This document shows positions 17,537 through 26,300 of a stretch of 64,000 nt of DNA, piece by piece. The stretch is from Actinophytocola sp035995025 (GTDB taxonomy: Bacteria > Actinomycetota > Actinomycetes > Mycobacteriales > Pseudonocardiaceae), in the NCBI GenBank assembly GCA_035995025.1, contig DASYKY010000135.1:1-64000 (forward strand), given 5' to 3'. The notes below the pieces were generated by a model that was given only the letters and a program-made list of their open reading frames with translations, was not told the DNA's origin and searched no databases. The position numbers and the translations under genes were made by a program. The number at the start of each line of letters is the position of its first letter. The first letter of the stretch is position 1.

Positions 17537-18556
17537 TCATGGCGCCGGCCAGGTGAGGAAGCCGAGCCGCTCGGCGCGGCGGTGTTCGGGGTCGGCCACG
17601 GCCTGGGCGCGCTGGACGGCCTTGGTGACCGCGGCGAGCAGCGGGACGGGGCCGATCGCGGCGACGGGCGACCACCAGCCCTGCGCGAGCCAGGTCACCT
17701 CGGGCTGGGTCAGCGGCAGGCCGGCCAGCTCGCCGGGCGAGAAGGGCTTGCGCCGCAACCGGAGCAGGCTCTCCTTGCGCATGACCGCCGACGGGCGCAG
17801 GCCGGCGTCCACCACGACGCGGCCGGGCACCGCGGCGCGGACCTGCGCGGCGAACCGGCAGCCCTCCGCGCTCGCGTCGTGCATGACGACGACCGGCACG
17901 CCGGGCGGGAGGTTCGCCGCCGACATGGCGAGCGCCATCGCGAACGTCTGCGGGACACCGTTCGCGCCGAGGCAGGCGAGCACCGAGCGGTCCGGGCAGA
18001 CCAGCGCGACGCGGGGGTGCGCCACGGCGGGCGCGACGGCCATGTCCTCGTCGATCATGCTCGACGGCAGCCCGCGGTACACCTCCGCCCACCGGCGCAG
18101 GATCAGGTCGCGGAACTCGCCGAGCGGCACGGCCGGGCGGATGACCGCCTCGCGCCGCAGCCGGTTGCGCCGCATCCTGATCAGCACGTACGCGAGCACG
18201 ACGACCACGGCGACGCCGAGCACGACGCCGCCGACCGACCCGGAGTCGACCCCGGTCAGCCCGATGATCACGCCGGTCGCGACCACGCCGGCGAGCAGCA
18301 GCCCGCAGCCGCAGCCGGCGAGCGGCGTGGGCCGGTCGGCGAGCTGCTTGCGGGCCACGCCGTACCAGAGCTGCGTGACCGTGTAGCGGAGCCGGTTCTT
18401 GTCGCTCAGCCGCTCGGCGAACTTGCGGATCTTCATGTCGTGCAGGTGCAGCTTGTTGGTCTTCGGCTCGAACGCGAACTCCTGGCGGCAGTAGGTGCAG
18501 CGCCGCCTGCCCCGCTGCTTGTACAGCAGGTTGCGCGAGCAGTGCGGGCAGATCAC
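17537..18556 (-). CDS. zinc-ribbon membrane protein of unknown function
   Basis: 339 residues. An N-terminal zinc ribbon (CPHC at 3-6, CTYC at 20-23) is followed by RYTVTQLWYGV, two hydrophobic segments (about 81-127, LLLAGVVATGVIIGL and VVLGVAVVVVLAYVLI), and a soluble domain paralogous to the 16597 product (VALVCPDRS, VMHDASAEG, WLAQGWWSPVAAIGP, GFLTWPAP). GTG 18556 overlaps the cupin stop (GTGA), so the genes are coupled. No family is recognised. Confidence 0.75.
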   Translation of the reverse strand: MICPHCSRNLLYKQRGRRRCTYCRQEFAFEPKTNKLHLHDMKIRKFAERLSDKNRLRYTVTQLWYGVARKQLADRPTPLAGCGCGLLLAGVVATGVIIGLTGVDSGSVGGVVLGVAVVVVLAYVLIRMRRNRLRREAVIRPAVPLGEFRDLILRRWAEVYRGLPSSMIDEDMAVAPAVAHPRVALVCPDRSVLACLGANGVPQTFAMALAMSAANLPPGVPVVVMHDASAEGCRFAAQVRAAVPGRVVVDAGLRPSAVMRKESLLRLRRKPFSPGELAGLPLTQPEVTWLAQGWWSPVAAIGPVPLLAAVTKAVQRAQAVADPEHRRAERLGFLTWPAP

Positions 18557-19164
18557 GAGGTCACGTCCAGCCGGGCGGCGAGGCGGCGCAGGCCGGTCGC
18601 GACGCGGTCGCGCCAGCCCGCCGGTGGCGCGGCGCTCCCGTCGAGCGCGGCCAGCGCGGCGGCCAGGTCGTCGTCGCCGCGCTCGCGGGCCTGCCCGGCG
18701 GTGACCGCGTAGTCCTCGTGGTCGATGCCGTACCCGGTGTTGGCGGCCAGGATCACCAGCGGCGTGCCGGCGCGGTTGCCGAACGCGTGCGGCATCATCG
18801 CCGGGATGCGGACCATCGTGCCGGGCGCGAGCGCCAGCGTGGTCACCCGGCCGGCGTCGTGCAGCCCGCACGACGCGTGCCCCAGCGAGAGGACGAAGTG
18901 CTCGCCGGCGTGCGCGTGCGGAGTGAACGCGCTGTGCGGGGCGACCAGGCCGAGCTTGAACGTCGCGTTGCTCGGCCGCTGCGGCGAGGTCTTCGCGTCG
19001 CCGATGAAGTAGCGGGCGAACTGCCCGTCGTCGATGAACGGCAGCAGGTCGGGTCCCGGGCCCAGCGGCTCGGGCCCGTGCTCGCCGGTCACCACCACGG
19101 TGCCGTCCGCGCCGAACGTGTACAGCTCCACCCCGCTCGGCAGCGCCACCGGCTCCCGCGTCAT
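18553..19164 (-). CDS. cupin-domain protein
   Basis: 203 residues, one cupin barrel: metal-binding first motif in PHSAFTPHAHAGEHFVLSLG and second motif in PGTMVRIPAMMPHAFGN. It may be a dioxygenase or sensor; no substrate is evident. ATG 19164 has GGAGGAG upstream. It is the first gene of the leftward operon that ends with the asparagine synthetase homologue and overlaps the zinc-ribbon gene by four bases. Confidence 0.8.
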   Translation of the reverse strand: MTREPVALPSGVELYTFGADGTVVVTGEHGPEPLGPGPDLLPFIDDGQFARYFIGDAKTSPQRPSNATFKLGLVAPHSAFTPHAHAGEHFVLSLGHASCGLHDAGRVTTLALAPGTMVRIPAMMPHAFGNRAGTPLVILAANTGYGIDHEDYAVTAGQARERGDDDLAAALAALDGSAAPPAGWRDRVATGLRRLAARLDVTS

Positions 19165-19460
19165 GCCCCGGCTCCTCCCTCCCCGATCCCGGGGAATCCT
19201 AGCCACAGCAGGAGATCAGCGAGACCGAGCCGAAACAATTCGCCGTTCGGCAACACGATCAACGACCCGCTGTCGTATTCCGGTAACGCCACGCCTGCGA
19301 GCAGCGACGGCAGTGCGAACACCGTTGGCCGGGGATCGGGTCGACTGGCAATCTTGGGGGGCGACATGCGTGCGGAATCCGTGGAAACCAACGTCTACGA
19401 TGTGCCGACCGTATCGACCGCCGGAGGTCGGCACCGAGGAGCAGGACGGGCAGACCGCCG
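19165..19460. other. divergent intergenic region, cupin operon / PP2C operon
   Basis: About 296 bp between genes read in opposite directions, so it must hold both promoters. It is less GC-rich than the genes around it (for example GAAACAATTCGCC near 19230). A leftward open frame crosses it but has no ribosome site and overlaps the cupin start, so I do not call it. I recognise no clear operator or promoter consensus. Confidence 0.5.
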
Positions 19461-20687
19461 ATGGTAGCTCGGGATTACGCGTTCACCGGAACGCCGACCG
19501 GGGAGAGACCCGAGCCGACCCGCGTCCTGCTGATCGAGGACGACGACGGCGACGCGTTCCTCGTCGAGGAGCTGCTGCGCGAGGTCGAGGCGGACGTGAA
19601 CATGCGCCGCGTGCGCTCCCTCGCCGAGGCCAAGGCCGCGCTCGCCGGCACCGCCTGCGTGCTGCTCGACCTCGGCCTGCCGGACACCCATGAGCTGGAC
19701 GGCCTGCGCTGGCTGCAGGAGAACGTCCCCGAGGTCGCCGTCGTCGTGCTCACCGGCCTGGCCGACGAGTACCTCGGCGGCGAGGCCGTCCGCATCGGCG
19801 CGCAGGACTACCTGGTCAAGGGTCAGGTCGACGGCCGGCTGCTGAACCGGGTGATCCGCTACGCCATCGAGCGCGTGCGCTCCGACGAGATCCAGCGCCA
19901 GCTGCGCGAGGCGCAGATCTACGCCGAGGAGAACGCCCGCCTCGAGCGCGGCCTGCTGCCCTCCCCGCTGGTCGCCGACCCCGCGCTGGAGGTCACCGCC
20001 CGCTACTCCCCCGGCGGCCAGCGCATGCTGCTCGGCGGCGACTTCTACGACGTGGTCGAATCCGCGGACGGCTGGCTGCACGCGGTCGTCGGCGACGTGT
20101 GCGGGCACGGGCCCGACGAGGCGGCGCTTGGCGTGTCCATGCGGGTCGCCTGGCGCACGATGATGCTCGCCAGGCACGCCGGCACCGAGGCGCTCACCAC
20201 GCTCGACCAGGTCTTCACCCACGAGCGGCACCGCCCGAGCCTGTTCACCACGCTGTGCATGGTGTCCATCGACCCGGCCCGCACGACGGCCCGGCTCTAC
20301 CTCGCCGGCCACCCGCCGCCCCTGCTGATCACGCCGTCGGGCGTCCGGCCCCTCGACGAGCCGCTGCGCACGCCGATCGGCGTGGGCGACGGCACGGTGT
20401 GGCCGTTCGGCGACGTCGCGCTCGGTGAGGCATGGTCGTTACTGATGTACACCGACGGGTTGATCGAGGGCCGCGTCGGCCGCGGCGACGAGCGGCTGGA
20501 CGTCAACGGGCTGGTCGTGCTCGTCGAGTCGGTCCTGTCCGCGCGCTCGCCGGGCGTGGGTCCAGGCGAGCGCAACGACCGGCTGCTCGACGAGGTGATC
20601 GGCCGGGTCCGCGAGCTCAACGGCGGCGAGCTCGACGACGACCTCGCCGTGGTCGCGCTCGGCTGGCGGCCGCGGGGCGGCGGATGA
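19461..20687 (+). CDS. receiver-PP2C (SpoIIE-type) phosphatase
   Basis: 408 residues. REC domain at 21-140 (LLIEDDDGD, phospho-Asp in VLLDLGLPD, Thr in LTGLAD, Lys in YLVKGQ), a short coiled linker, then an SpoIIE/PP2C domain (LLGGDFYDVV and GDVCGHGPDEA for metal binding, ending with DDDLAVVAL). Such RsbU-type enzymes dephosphorylate STAS anti-anti-sigma proteins, so the STAS protein at 38809 is a possible target. The next gene, a histidine kinase, overlaps its stop (ATGA) and probably phosphorylates its receiver. Confidence 0.9.
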   Translation: MVARDYAFTGTPTGERPEPTRVLLIEDDDGDAFLVEELLREVEADVNMRRVRSLAEAKAALAGTACVLLDLGLPDTHELDGLRWLQENVPEVAVVVLTGLADEYLGGEAVRIGAQDYLVKGQVDGRLLNRVIRYAIERVRSDEIQRQLREAQIYAEENARLERGLLPSPLVADPALEVTARYSPGGQRMLLGGDFYDVVESADGWLHAVVGDVCGHGPDEAALGVSMRVAWRTMMLARHAGTEALTTLDQVFTHERHRPSLFTTLCMVSIDPARTTARLYLAGHPPPLLITPSGVRPLDEPLRTPIGVGDGTVWPFGDVALGEAWSLLMYTDGLIEGRVGRGDERLDVNGLVVLVESVLSARSPGVGPGERNDRLLDEVIGRVRELNGGELDDDLAVVALGWRPRGGG

Positions 20688-22342
20688 GCGCCACCGACAC
20701 CGCCGGCCGGACCGACACCACCGGGCAGACCGGGGGCGTCCGGCCCCGTCCGGCGGGCGGCATGCCGCCGGTCCCGCCGCCGCGCGTGCGGCCGGCCGGG
20801 GCCAACCGCTGGCCGCTGCGCCGGATCATCAACGTCAGCGTCGGCCTGCTCGCACTGTTCTGCGTGGCGGCGGTGGTCGTCGGCTCGTTCGCGCTGGCGC
20901 GCCTGGCCGACGCCCGCGGTCAGGTCGTGGAGCGCATCGACCCGGCCATCGAGCACGCCCAGGCGCTCGGCGCGGCGCTGGTCAACCAGGAGACCGGGGT
21001 CCGCGGCTACTCGCTCGGCGCGCAGCGCGACCTGCTGGAGCCCTACACGAACGGCCTGGCCGCCCAGCGGTCGGCGGTCCGGGCGCTGCGCCCGGAGATG
21101 CGCGGCCTGCCGGCGGCGTCGGCGGCGCTCGACGACGTCGTCCACTCCGCGGACGCGTGGCGCACCGGCTACGCCCAGCCCGTCATCGCCATCGTCGACC
21201 AGACGGGAGAGCCGACCGTCACCACGACGAGCGTGGACACGGGCAAGTTGTACTTCGACGCCGTCCGCGGCGCGATTGCCGACCTGCAGGGCGACCTCGA
21301 GGCCGCGCGGGCCGACGCCGCCGCCGCGCTGGAGCGGTCCGCGAACACCCTGAACGTGGTGTGCGTGGTGATCGCGGGCGGGTTCGCGCTGATCGTCGTG
21401 GCGCTCGCGGTCGGCCTGCGGCGGGCCGCCATCCGGCCCGTGTCCCGGCTCGCGGACGAGGTGCGCACGGTCGCGGGCGGCGACTTCTCCCACAAGGTCG
21501 AGCAGAGCGGGCCGACCGAGGTGCGCGACCTCGGCGCGGACGTCAACCAGATGCGCGAGCGGATCCTGCACGAGCTGTCCGCGCTGCGGTCCGCGCACGA
21601 CGAGCTCGACGCGCGCACCAGGGACCTCGAGCGGTCGAACACCGAGCTGGAGCAGTTCGCCTACGTCGCGTCGCACGACCTGCAGGAGCCGCTGCGCAAG
21701 GTCGCGAGCTTCTGCCAGCTGCTGCAGCGCCGCTACGCCGGCCAGCTCGACGAGCGTGCCGACCAGTACATCGAGTTCGCGGTCGACGGCGCCAAGCGCA
21801 TGCAGGAGCTGATCAACGACCTGCTCGCGTTCAGCCGGGTGGGCCGGATCGTCCGCGACTCCGTCGACGTGTCCTGCAACGCCGTGCTGGCGCAGGCGAA
21901 GGCGAACCTCGCCGCGGCGATCGAGCAGGCCGGCGCCACGATCGAGGCGGGCGACCTGCCGACGGTCAAGGCCGAGGTGCCGCTGCTGACCGCGGTGTTC
22001 CAGAACCTGGTCTCCAACGCGCTCAAGTTCCACGGCGAACAGCCGCCGCACATCGTGATCGACGCCCACCGGGACGGCGCCTTCTGGGAGTTCTCGTTCA
22101 GCGACAACGGCATCGGCATCGACGCGGACTACGCCGAGCGCATCTTCGTGATCTTCCAGCGGCTGCACGGCAAGGGCGAGTACCCGGGCACCGGGATCGG
22201 CCTCGCGATGTGCCGCAAGATCGTCGAGTACCACGGGGGGCGAATCTGGCTCGACCCCGAGTACGACGGCGGCGCGCGGTTCCGCTTCACACTGCCGGTC
22301 ATCACACCGCCGGTTGACACCGAGGAGAACGCCGATGACTGA
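20684..22342 (+). CDS. CHASE3 sensor histidine kinase
   Basis: 552 residues: Pro-rich start, membrane helix at about 45-70, extracytoplasmic CHASE3-type sensor (LVNQETGVRGYSLGAQRDLLEPY), second membrane helix (VVCVVIAGGFALIVVALAV), HAMP domain, DHp with the His in YVASHDLQEPLRKV, and a HATPase domain (N box LVSNALKFH, DNGIGI, PGTGIGLAMC). It lies in a three-gene operon between the PP2C-receiver and a single-domain receiver and overlaps both, so it likely feeds both. Confidence 0.92.
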   Translation: MSATDTAGRTDTTGQTGGVRPRPAGGMPPVPPPRVRPAGANRWPLRRIINVSVGLLALFCVAAVVVGSFALARLADARGQVVERIDPAIEHAQALGAALVNQETGVRGYSLGAQRDLLEPYTNGLAAQRSAVRALRPEMRGLPAASAALDDVVHSADAWRTGYAQPVIAIVDQTGEPTVTTTSVDTGKLYFDAVRGAIADLQGDLEAARADAAAALERSANTLNVVCVVIAGGFALIVVALAVGLRRAAIRPVSRLADEVRTVAGGDFSHKVEQSGPTEVRDLGADVNQMRERILHELSALRSAHDELDARTRDLERSNTELEQFAYVASHDLQEPLRKVASFCQLLQRRYAGQLDERADQYIEFAVDGAKRMQELINDLLAFSRVGRIVRDSVDVSCNAVLAQAKANLAAAIEQAGATIEAGDLPTVKAEVPLLTAVFQNLVSNALKFHGEQPPHIVIDAHRDGAFWEFSFSDNGIGIDADYAERIFVIFQRLHGKGEYPGTGIGLAMCRKIVEYHGGRIWLDPEYDGGARFRFTLPVITPPVDTEENADD

Positions 22343-22778
22343 CCCCACCCCGCTCGACGTGGTCGACGTGCTGCTGGTCGAGGACGACGACGGCGACATC
22401 CTGATGACCAGGGAGGCGTTCGAGTACCACAAGATCCGCAACCGCCTCCACGTCGTCAACGACGGCGAGCAGGCCCTGCAGTTCCTGCGGCGGGAGGGCG
22501 AGTACGCCGACGCGCCGCGGCCCGGGCTGATCCTGCTCGACCTCAACCTCCCGCGCCGCGACGGCCGCGAGGTGCTCGCGGAGCTCAAGGACGACGCCGA
22601 GCTGGGCATGATCCCCGTCGTGGTGCTGACCACCTCCGAGGCGGAGGAGGACATCGTGCGCAGCTACCGCCTGCACGCCAACGCCTACGTGAGCAAGCCG
22701 GTCGACTTCGACCGGTTCATCGAGGTGGTCCGCCACATCGACGATTTCTTCGTGACGGTGGTCAAGCTCCCACGCTGA
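22335..22778 (+). CDS. single-domain response regulator (Rcp1 type)
   Basis: 147 residues, REC only: VLLVEDDDGDILM, phospho-Asp in ILLDLNLPRRDG, VVLTTSEAEEDI, Lys in AYVSKPVDFDRF. It resembles the CheY-like regulators paired with phytochrome-type kinases. ATG 22335 has GAGGAG upstream and overlaps the kinase 3' end by eight bases, so the kinase is the natural phosphodonor. Confidence 0.9.
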   Translation: MTDPTPLDVVDVLLVEDDDGDILMTREAFEYHKIRNRLHVVNDGEQALQFLRREGEYADAPRPGLILLDLNLPRRDGREVLAELKDDAELGMIPVVVLTTSEAEEDIVRSYRLHANAYVSKPVDFDRFIEVVRHIDDFFVTVVKLPR

Positions 22779-22875
22779 GCATCCCCTCGCACGCTGTTTC
22801 GGCACCGCCCTCGCCGGGTAGCCCGGCGAGTTCGGGCAGATGAGACCATGGAGCGGCGAGGGGAGAGTGTGTGAC

Positions 22876-23523
22876 ATGCGCGAGGACTTCCACACCCAGC
22901 TGATCGGGCTGCGCGAACAACTGGGCGGGATGTGCGACCTCGCCGTGACGGCGCTGCGCTCGGCCAGCACGGCGGTGCTCGAGGGCGACGTGAACTTGGC
23001 CAGACAGGTGCTCGCGGCGGACGCGGCACTCGACCGGGCGCGCGATCGCTGCGAGGAGACGACCCAGCAGCTGCTGGCGCTGCAGGCGCCCGTGGCCCGT
23101 GACCTGCGGCTCGTGCTCACGGCGCTGTACTGCACCACCAAGCTCGAGCGCATGGGTGACCTCGCCGCGCACGTCGCCGACGCGGCCCGGCTGGCGTATC
23201 CGGACCGGCTCGTGCCCGCCGACATGGAGGACGCGTTCACCGACCTCGGCCGGATCGCGGCCGGCATGGCCGCGCGGCTCGCCGAGCTCGTCCGTGACCC
23301 CGGCCGGTGCTGCTACGCCGAGCTGGAGGAGACCGACCGGGCGGTCGACGCGGTGCACGCGGACGTGATGCGCGTGATCACCGGCAAGAACTGGGCGCAC
23401 GGGGTGCCGACGGCCACCTCGCTGGCGCTGCTCGCCCGCTACTACGAGCGGTTCGCCGACCAGGCCGTGTCGGTGGCACGGCGCCTCGACTTCGCGGTGA
23501 CGGGCGAGACCCCGGTCGCCTGA
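22876..23523 (+). CDS. phoU: PhoU-family phosphate signalling protein
   Basis: 215 residues, two three-helix PhoU repeats; each carries a metal-binding E/D pattern (KLERMGDLAAHVAD in the first; YYERFADQAVSVA in the second). PhoU links the Pst phosphate transporter to its sensor kinase and restrains phosphate uptake. No pst or phoR gene lies beside it here. ATG 22876 has GGGAGAG upstream. Confidence 0.9.
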   Translation: MREDFHTQLIGLREQLGGMCDLAVTALRSASTAVLEGDVNLARQVLAADAALDRARDRCEETTQQLLALQAPVARDLRLVLTALYCTTKLERMGDLAAHVADAARLAYPDRLVPADMEDAFTDLGRIAAGMAARLAELVRDPGRCCYAELEETDRAVDAVHADVMRVITGKNWAHGVPTATSLALLARYYERFADQAVSVARRLDFAVTGETPVA

Positions 23524-23546
23524 GCGGCCGCCCATAGGGTCGGCGC

Positions 23547-23954
23547 ATGACGAGCCGCAGAGCGATCCTGTCCGGGTCGACCTTCGAGGAACACATCGGC
23601 TACGCCCGCGCGGTGGCCGACGGCGACTGGGTGCACGTCTCGGGCACAACCGGGTTCGACTACGCCACGATGACGATCCCCGGCGACGTCGTGGCGCAGG
23701 CGCGGCAGTGCCTCGCGAACATCGGCGCCGCGCTCGCCCAGGCGGGCGCGACCTTCGCCGACGTCGTCCGGGTCCGCTACCTGCTGCCCGACCGCGCCGA
23801 CTTCGAGCCGTGCTGGCCGGTGCTGCGCGAGTGCTTCGGCCCGGTGCGCCCGGCGGCGACGATGCAGGTCTGCGGGCTGGCCGATCCGCGCATGCGCATC
23901 GAGATCGAGGTGACCGCACGCAAGGCCGGTAGGCCAGAGGCGCCACCGGAATAA
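23547..23954 (+). CDS. RidA-family protein
   Basis: 135 residues of the RidA/YjgF family: VHVSGTTGFDYATM near the start, RYLLPDRADFEP in the middle and a C-terminal EIEVTARKA. The Arg that contacts the imine carboxylate in deaminating RidA proteins (usually in CxxR) is in a degenerate setting (MRIEIEV), so enamine/imine deaminase activity is uncertain. Single gene with a 23-bp gap after phoU. Confidence 0.8.
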   Translation: MTSRRAILSGSTFEEHIGYARAVADGDWVHVSGTTGFDYATMTIPGDVVAQARQCLANIGAALAQAGATFADVVRVRYLLPDRADFEPCWPVLRECFGPVRPAATMQVCGLADPRMRIEIEVTARKAGRPEAPPE

Positions 23955-24003
23955 TCGGACGGCGGAGTGACCAGGCGTAAACACCTCGGGTAACGTTCGG
24001 GAG

Positions 24004-24828
24004 GTGAGTCGGGACGCTCAGCAACCAGCGGCAGTGATCGATACGACACGGCCGAGCGTCGCGCGGGTGTACGACTGTTTCCTGGGCGGCAAGGACAACT
24101 ACGAGGTCGACCGCAAGGTGTTCCTGCAGGTGGACGCGGTCGCCCCGCAGATGAAGCTGCTCGCGCGCGCCGGGCGGCGGTGGCTCGTGCGGGTCACCCG
24201 GTTCCTCACCCGCGAGGCGGGTATCGACCAGTTCCTCGACCTCGGCGCCGGCCTGCCCGCGGCCGAGAACACGCACCAGGCCGCGCAGCGGATCAACCGC
24301 GACGCGCGCGTCGTCTACGTCGACAACGACCCGGTGGTGGCCGCGCACGGGCGCGCGGTGCTCGAGGAGAACGACCGCACCCACCTGGTGATGGCGGACC
24401 TGACCCGGCCCGACGAGATCCTCACCCACCCCGACATCACCCGACACGTCGACCTCTCCCGGCCGGTCGCGCTGATCCACAGCAACACCATGCACCACGT
24501 CGCCGACACGGAGGGGCCCGCGGAGATCATGCGGCGCTACGTCGAGCTGCTGCCGTCCGGCTCGTACCTGGTGCTGAGCCATTTCGCCGACCCGCAGGAC
24601 GACGGCCCGGGCAGTGAATTGGCGCGCGACGTCGAGGAGATCTTCACCAGGGGCGCCATCGGGTCCGGCTTCTTCCGCACCCGCAAGGCGATCGAGGAGT
24701 ACTTCACCGGCCTGCAGATGATCGAGCCCGGCCTCGTGCCGCTCAACGAGTGGTGGCCCGACGGCCCGCTGCTCACCCGGTCCGCCGGCGATGCGCTCGC
24801 GCTCGGCGGCGTCGCGCACAAGGCCTGA
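24004..24828 (+). CDS. SAM-dependent methyltransferase (Methyltransf_19 type)
   Basis: 274 residues with the actinobacterial signature VARVYDCFLGGKDNYEVDR, then a Rossmann SAM-binding part (FLDLGAGLPAAENTHQ; VVYVDNDPVVAAHGRA) and ALIHSNTMHHV. Many copies occur per genome in this group; their substrates are unknown. GTG 24004 is the start. The gene ends before a strong hairpin. Confidence 0.85.
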   Translation: MSRDAQQPAAVIDTTRPSVARVYDCFLGGKDNYEVDRKVFLQVDAVAPQMKLLARAGRRWLVRVTRFLTREAGIDQFLDLGAGLPAAENTHQAAQRINRDARVVYVDNDPVVAAHGRAVLEENDRTHLVMADLTRPDEILTHPDITRHVDLSRPVALIHSNTMHHVADTEGPAEIMRRYVELLPSGSYLVLSHFADPQDDGPGSELARDVEEIFTRGAIGSGFFRTRKAIEEYFTGLQMIEPGLVPLNEWWPDGPLLTRSAGDALALGGVAHKA

Positions 24829-24856
24829 GTTCGCGCAAGCCCCTGAGATACTGGGA

Positions 24857-24889
24857 GGTGTGGGGGCAGCCGTAACCTGCCCCCACACC
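24857..24889. terminator. bidirectional terminator hairpin
   Basis: A perfect 13-bp stem (GGTGTGGGGGCAG pairs with CTGCCCCCACACC) with a 7-nt loop, between the converging methyltransferase and S1 genes. No T-run follows. Confidence 0.75.
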
Positions 24890-24921
24890 CCGCCAATCAC
24901 CGTGCCATCACCGCGCAGCCG

Positions 24922-25164
24922 CTAGGCCGGCACGACGCTCACCCGGCGCTGCTCGACGTCGGCGGTCGCCACCCGGACGGCGACGGTCGCGCCGTGCGCG
25001 GGCTCGCCCGCCCAGGCGCCGCGCGGCAGCAGCCCGGGCACCCCGTGCCCGCTCTCGATGAGCGCGCCGAACGGCAGCACCTTCGTCACGACCGCGTCGA
25101 ACGGCCGGCCGGCACCGTGCTCGGCGAGAAACTCCTGCCAGACGGCATCGGAAACGTGGGACAT
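24922..25164 (-). CDS. small single S1-domain RNA-binding protein
   Basis: 80 residues, one S1/OB fold: AVVTKVLPFGALIESGHGVPGLL and a C-terminal VEQRRVSVVPA. S1 domains bind RNA; a stand-alone one may act on translation or RNA decay. The ribosome site AAAGGAGGTGATC just before ATG is complementary over its full length to the usual 3' end of 16S rRNA, so very strong translation is expected. Confidence 0.85.
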   Translation of the reverse strand: MSHVSDAVWQEFLAEHGAGRPFDAVVTKVLPFGALIESGHGVPGLLPRGAWAGEPAHGATVAVRVATADVEQRRVSVVPA

Positions 25165-25633
25165 GTGATCACCTCCTTTCGCTGTCCCAAGAAATGAAGG
25201 AACGCGTCAGGAGGCGTGGCGGCGGGGCCCTGGCCCGCCGGGAGGTCACGGCGTGGCCGGGAACCTCGTCCGCTCGTGGCCCCGATGGGCCGACCCGGCA
25301 GTCACGGGGAAAACGGTAGCAGAGGGCCGTCTGTCCTAAGAGGACAGTGGAGAGGCTGGACCGCCGGCCGGCGGCTGGGGGTTCCGACCGGCCGGCGGTT
25401 CTCGGTCGCCGGCGCAAGCAAGCCGATGTGCGTCGGCGGTGTCTGGGGGGAATCACACCACCGGAAACACCAGCTACTTCCCGGGCTCCGGGCGGCGACC
25501 AAGCATTTCAACGGACCAGTGGCCCGATACGTTCCCGGCTCGCCGTGTGGTCGGTCACGTCCGGTATACGCCGTTGGCGGTAGCATCACAGTTCAGTAAT
25601 TTCCGAACTCCGTCGTCCAGGGGACCTGACCGC
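25165..25633. other. intergenic region with short palindromes
   Basis: About 470 bp between divergent genes. It has the perfect inverted repeat CTGTCCTAAGAGGACAG (25331-25347), a CCGCCGGCCGGCGG palindrome near 25361-25374 and a second copy of the CCGGCCGG core about 30 bp on. The right part is less GC-rich and probably carries the promoter of the LuxR-type gene. Several short open frames lack ribosome sites. I see no gene. Confidence 0.5.
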
Positions 25634-26281
25634 ATGCCATCGTCGCCGACGACGCCTCCGCACCGTGTCGTACTCGTCGAAGACCACGACATGGTCGCCG
25701 AGGCAATCGGGCTGGCGCTGGAACAGGCGGCCGGCATCACCATCGTGGCCAGGGCGAAGTCCATCGCCGAGGCCCTCACGGAAACCCAGCGGCACAAGCC
25801 GGACGTGGTCGTCCTCGACCGCAGGCTGCCCGACGGCGACGGGATCGGCGCCATCGCGGAGCTGTCCACCACCGGCGCCCGCGTGCTCGTGCTCACCGGC
25901 GAGGCCAGCGCCGCCGTCGCCACCCGGGTCGCCGAGGCGGGCGGCGCCGGGCTGGTGCTGAAGTCCTCCCGTCTCGAGGAGCTCGAGGCGGCGGTGCTGC
26001 AGGTCGCGGCCGGCGAGGTCGCGTTCGGCCCCGGCCTGCTCGCCGGCGTGCTGGACCGGCTCACCGGCCGGGCCCGCAGCGGCGGCACCCCGCTGACCGC
26101 ACGCGAGCAGGAGACCCTCGTGCTGCTGGCCGCGGGCGCCAGTACCGAAGAGGTCAGCGAGCGGCTGGGCGTCACCCGCAACACCGTGCGCAACCACGTG
26201 CAGCGCATCCTCGACAAGCTCGGTGCGCGCTCCAAGCTCGAGGCCGTCGCCATCGCCCGGCGCGAGGGGCTGCTCGACTAA
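25634..26281 (+). CDS. LuxR/NarL-type response regulator
   Basis: 215 residues. REC domain: VVLVEDHDMVAEA, phospho-Asp in VVVLDRRLPDGDG, VLTGEAS, LVLKSS. The C-terminal LuxR HTH is LTAREQETLVLLAAGASTEE then VTRNTVRNHVQRILDKL. It directly precedes an ATP-binding protein and a PAS kinase on the same strand, so that kinase may be its partner. ATG 25634 starts at the domain boundary; the frame is open further upstream but without a ribosome site. Confidence 0.9.
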   Translation: MPSSPTTPPHRVVLVEDHDMVAEAIGLALEQAAGITIVARAKSIAEALTETQRHKPDVVVLDRRLPDGDGIGAIAELSTTGARVLVLTGEASAAVATRVAEAGGAGLVLKSSRLEELEAAVLQVAAGEVAFGPGLLAGVLDRLTGRARSGGTPLTAREQETLVLLAAGASTEEVSERLGVTRNTVRNHVQRILDKLGARSKLEAVAIARREGLLD

Positions 26282-26300
26282 TGCGTTTGCACTAGTCCCG

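Noticed and set aside
19161..19391. Leftward 76-residue frame in the cupin/PP2C gap
   Set aside because: No ribosome site and it overlaps the cupin start; it lies in a region that must hold two promoters.
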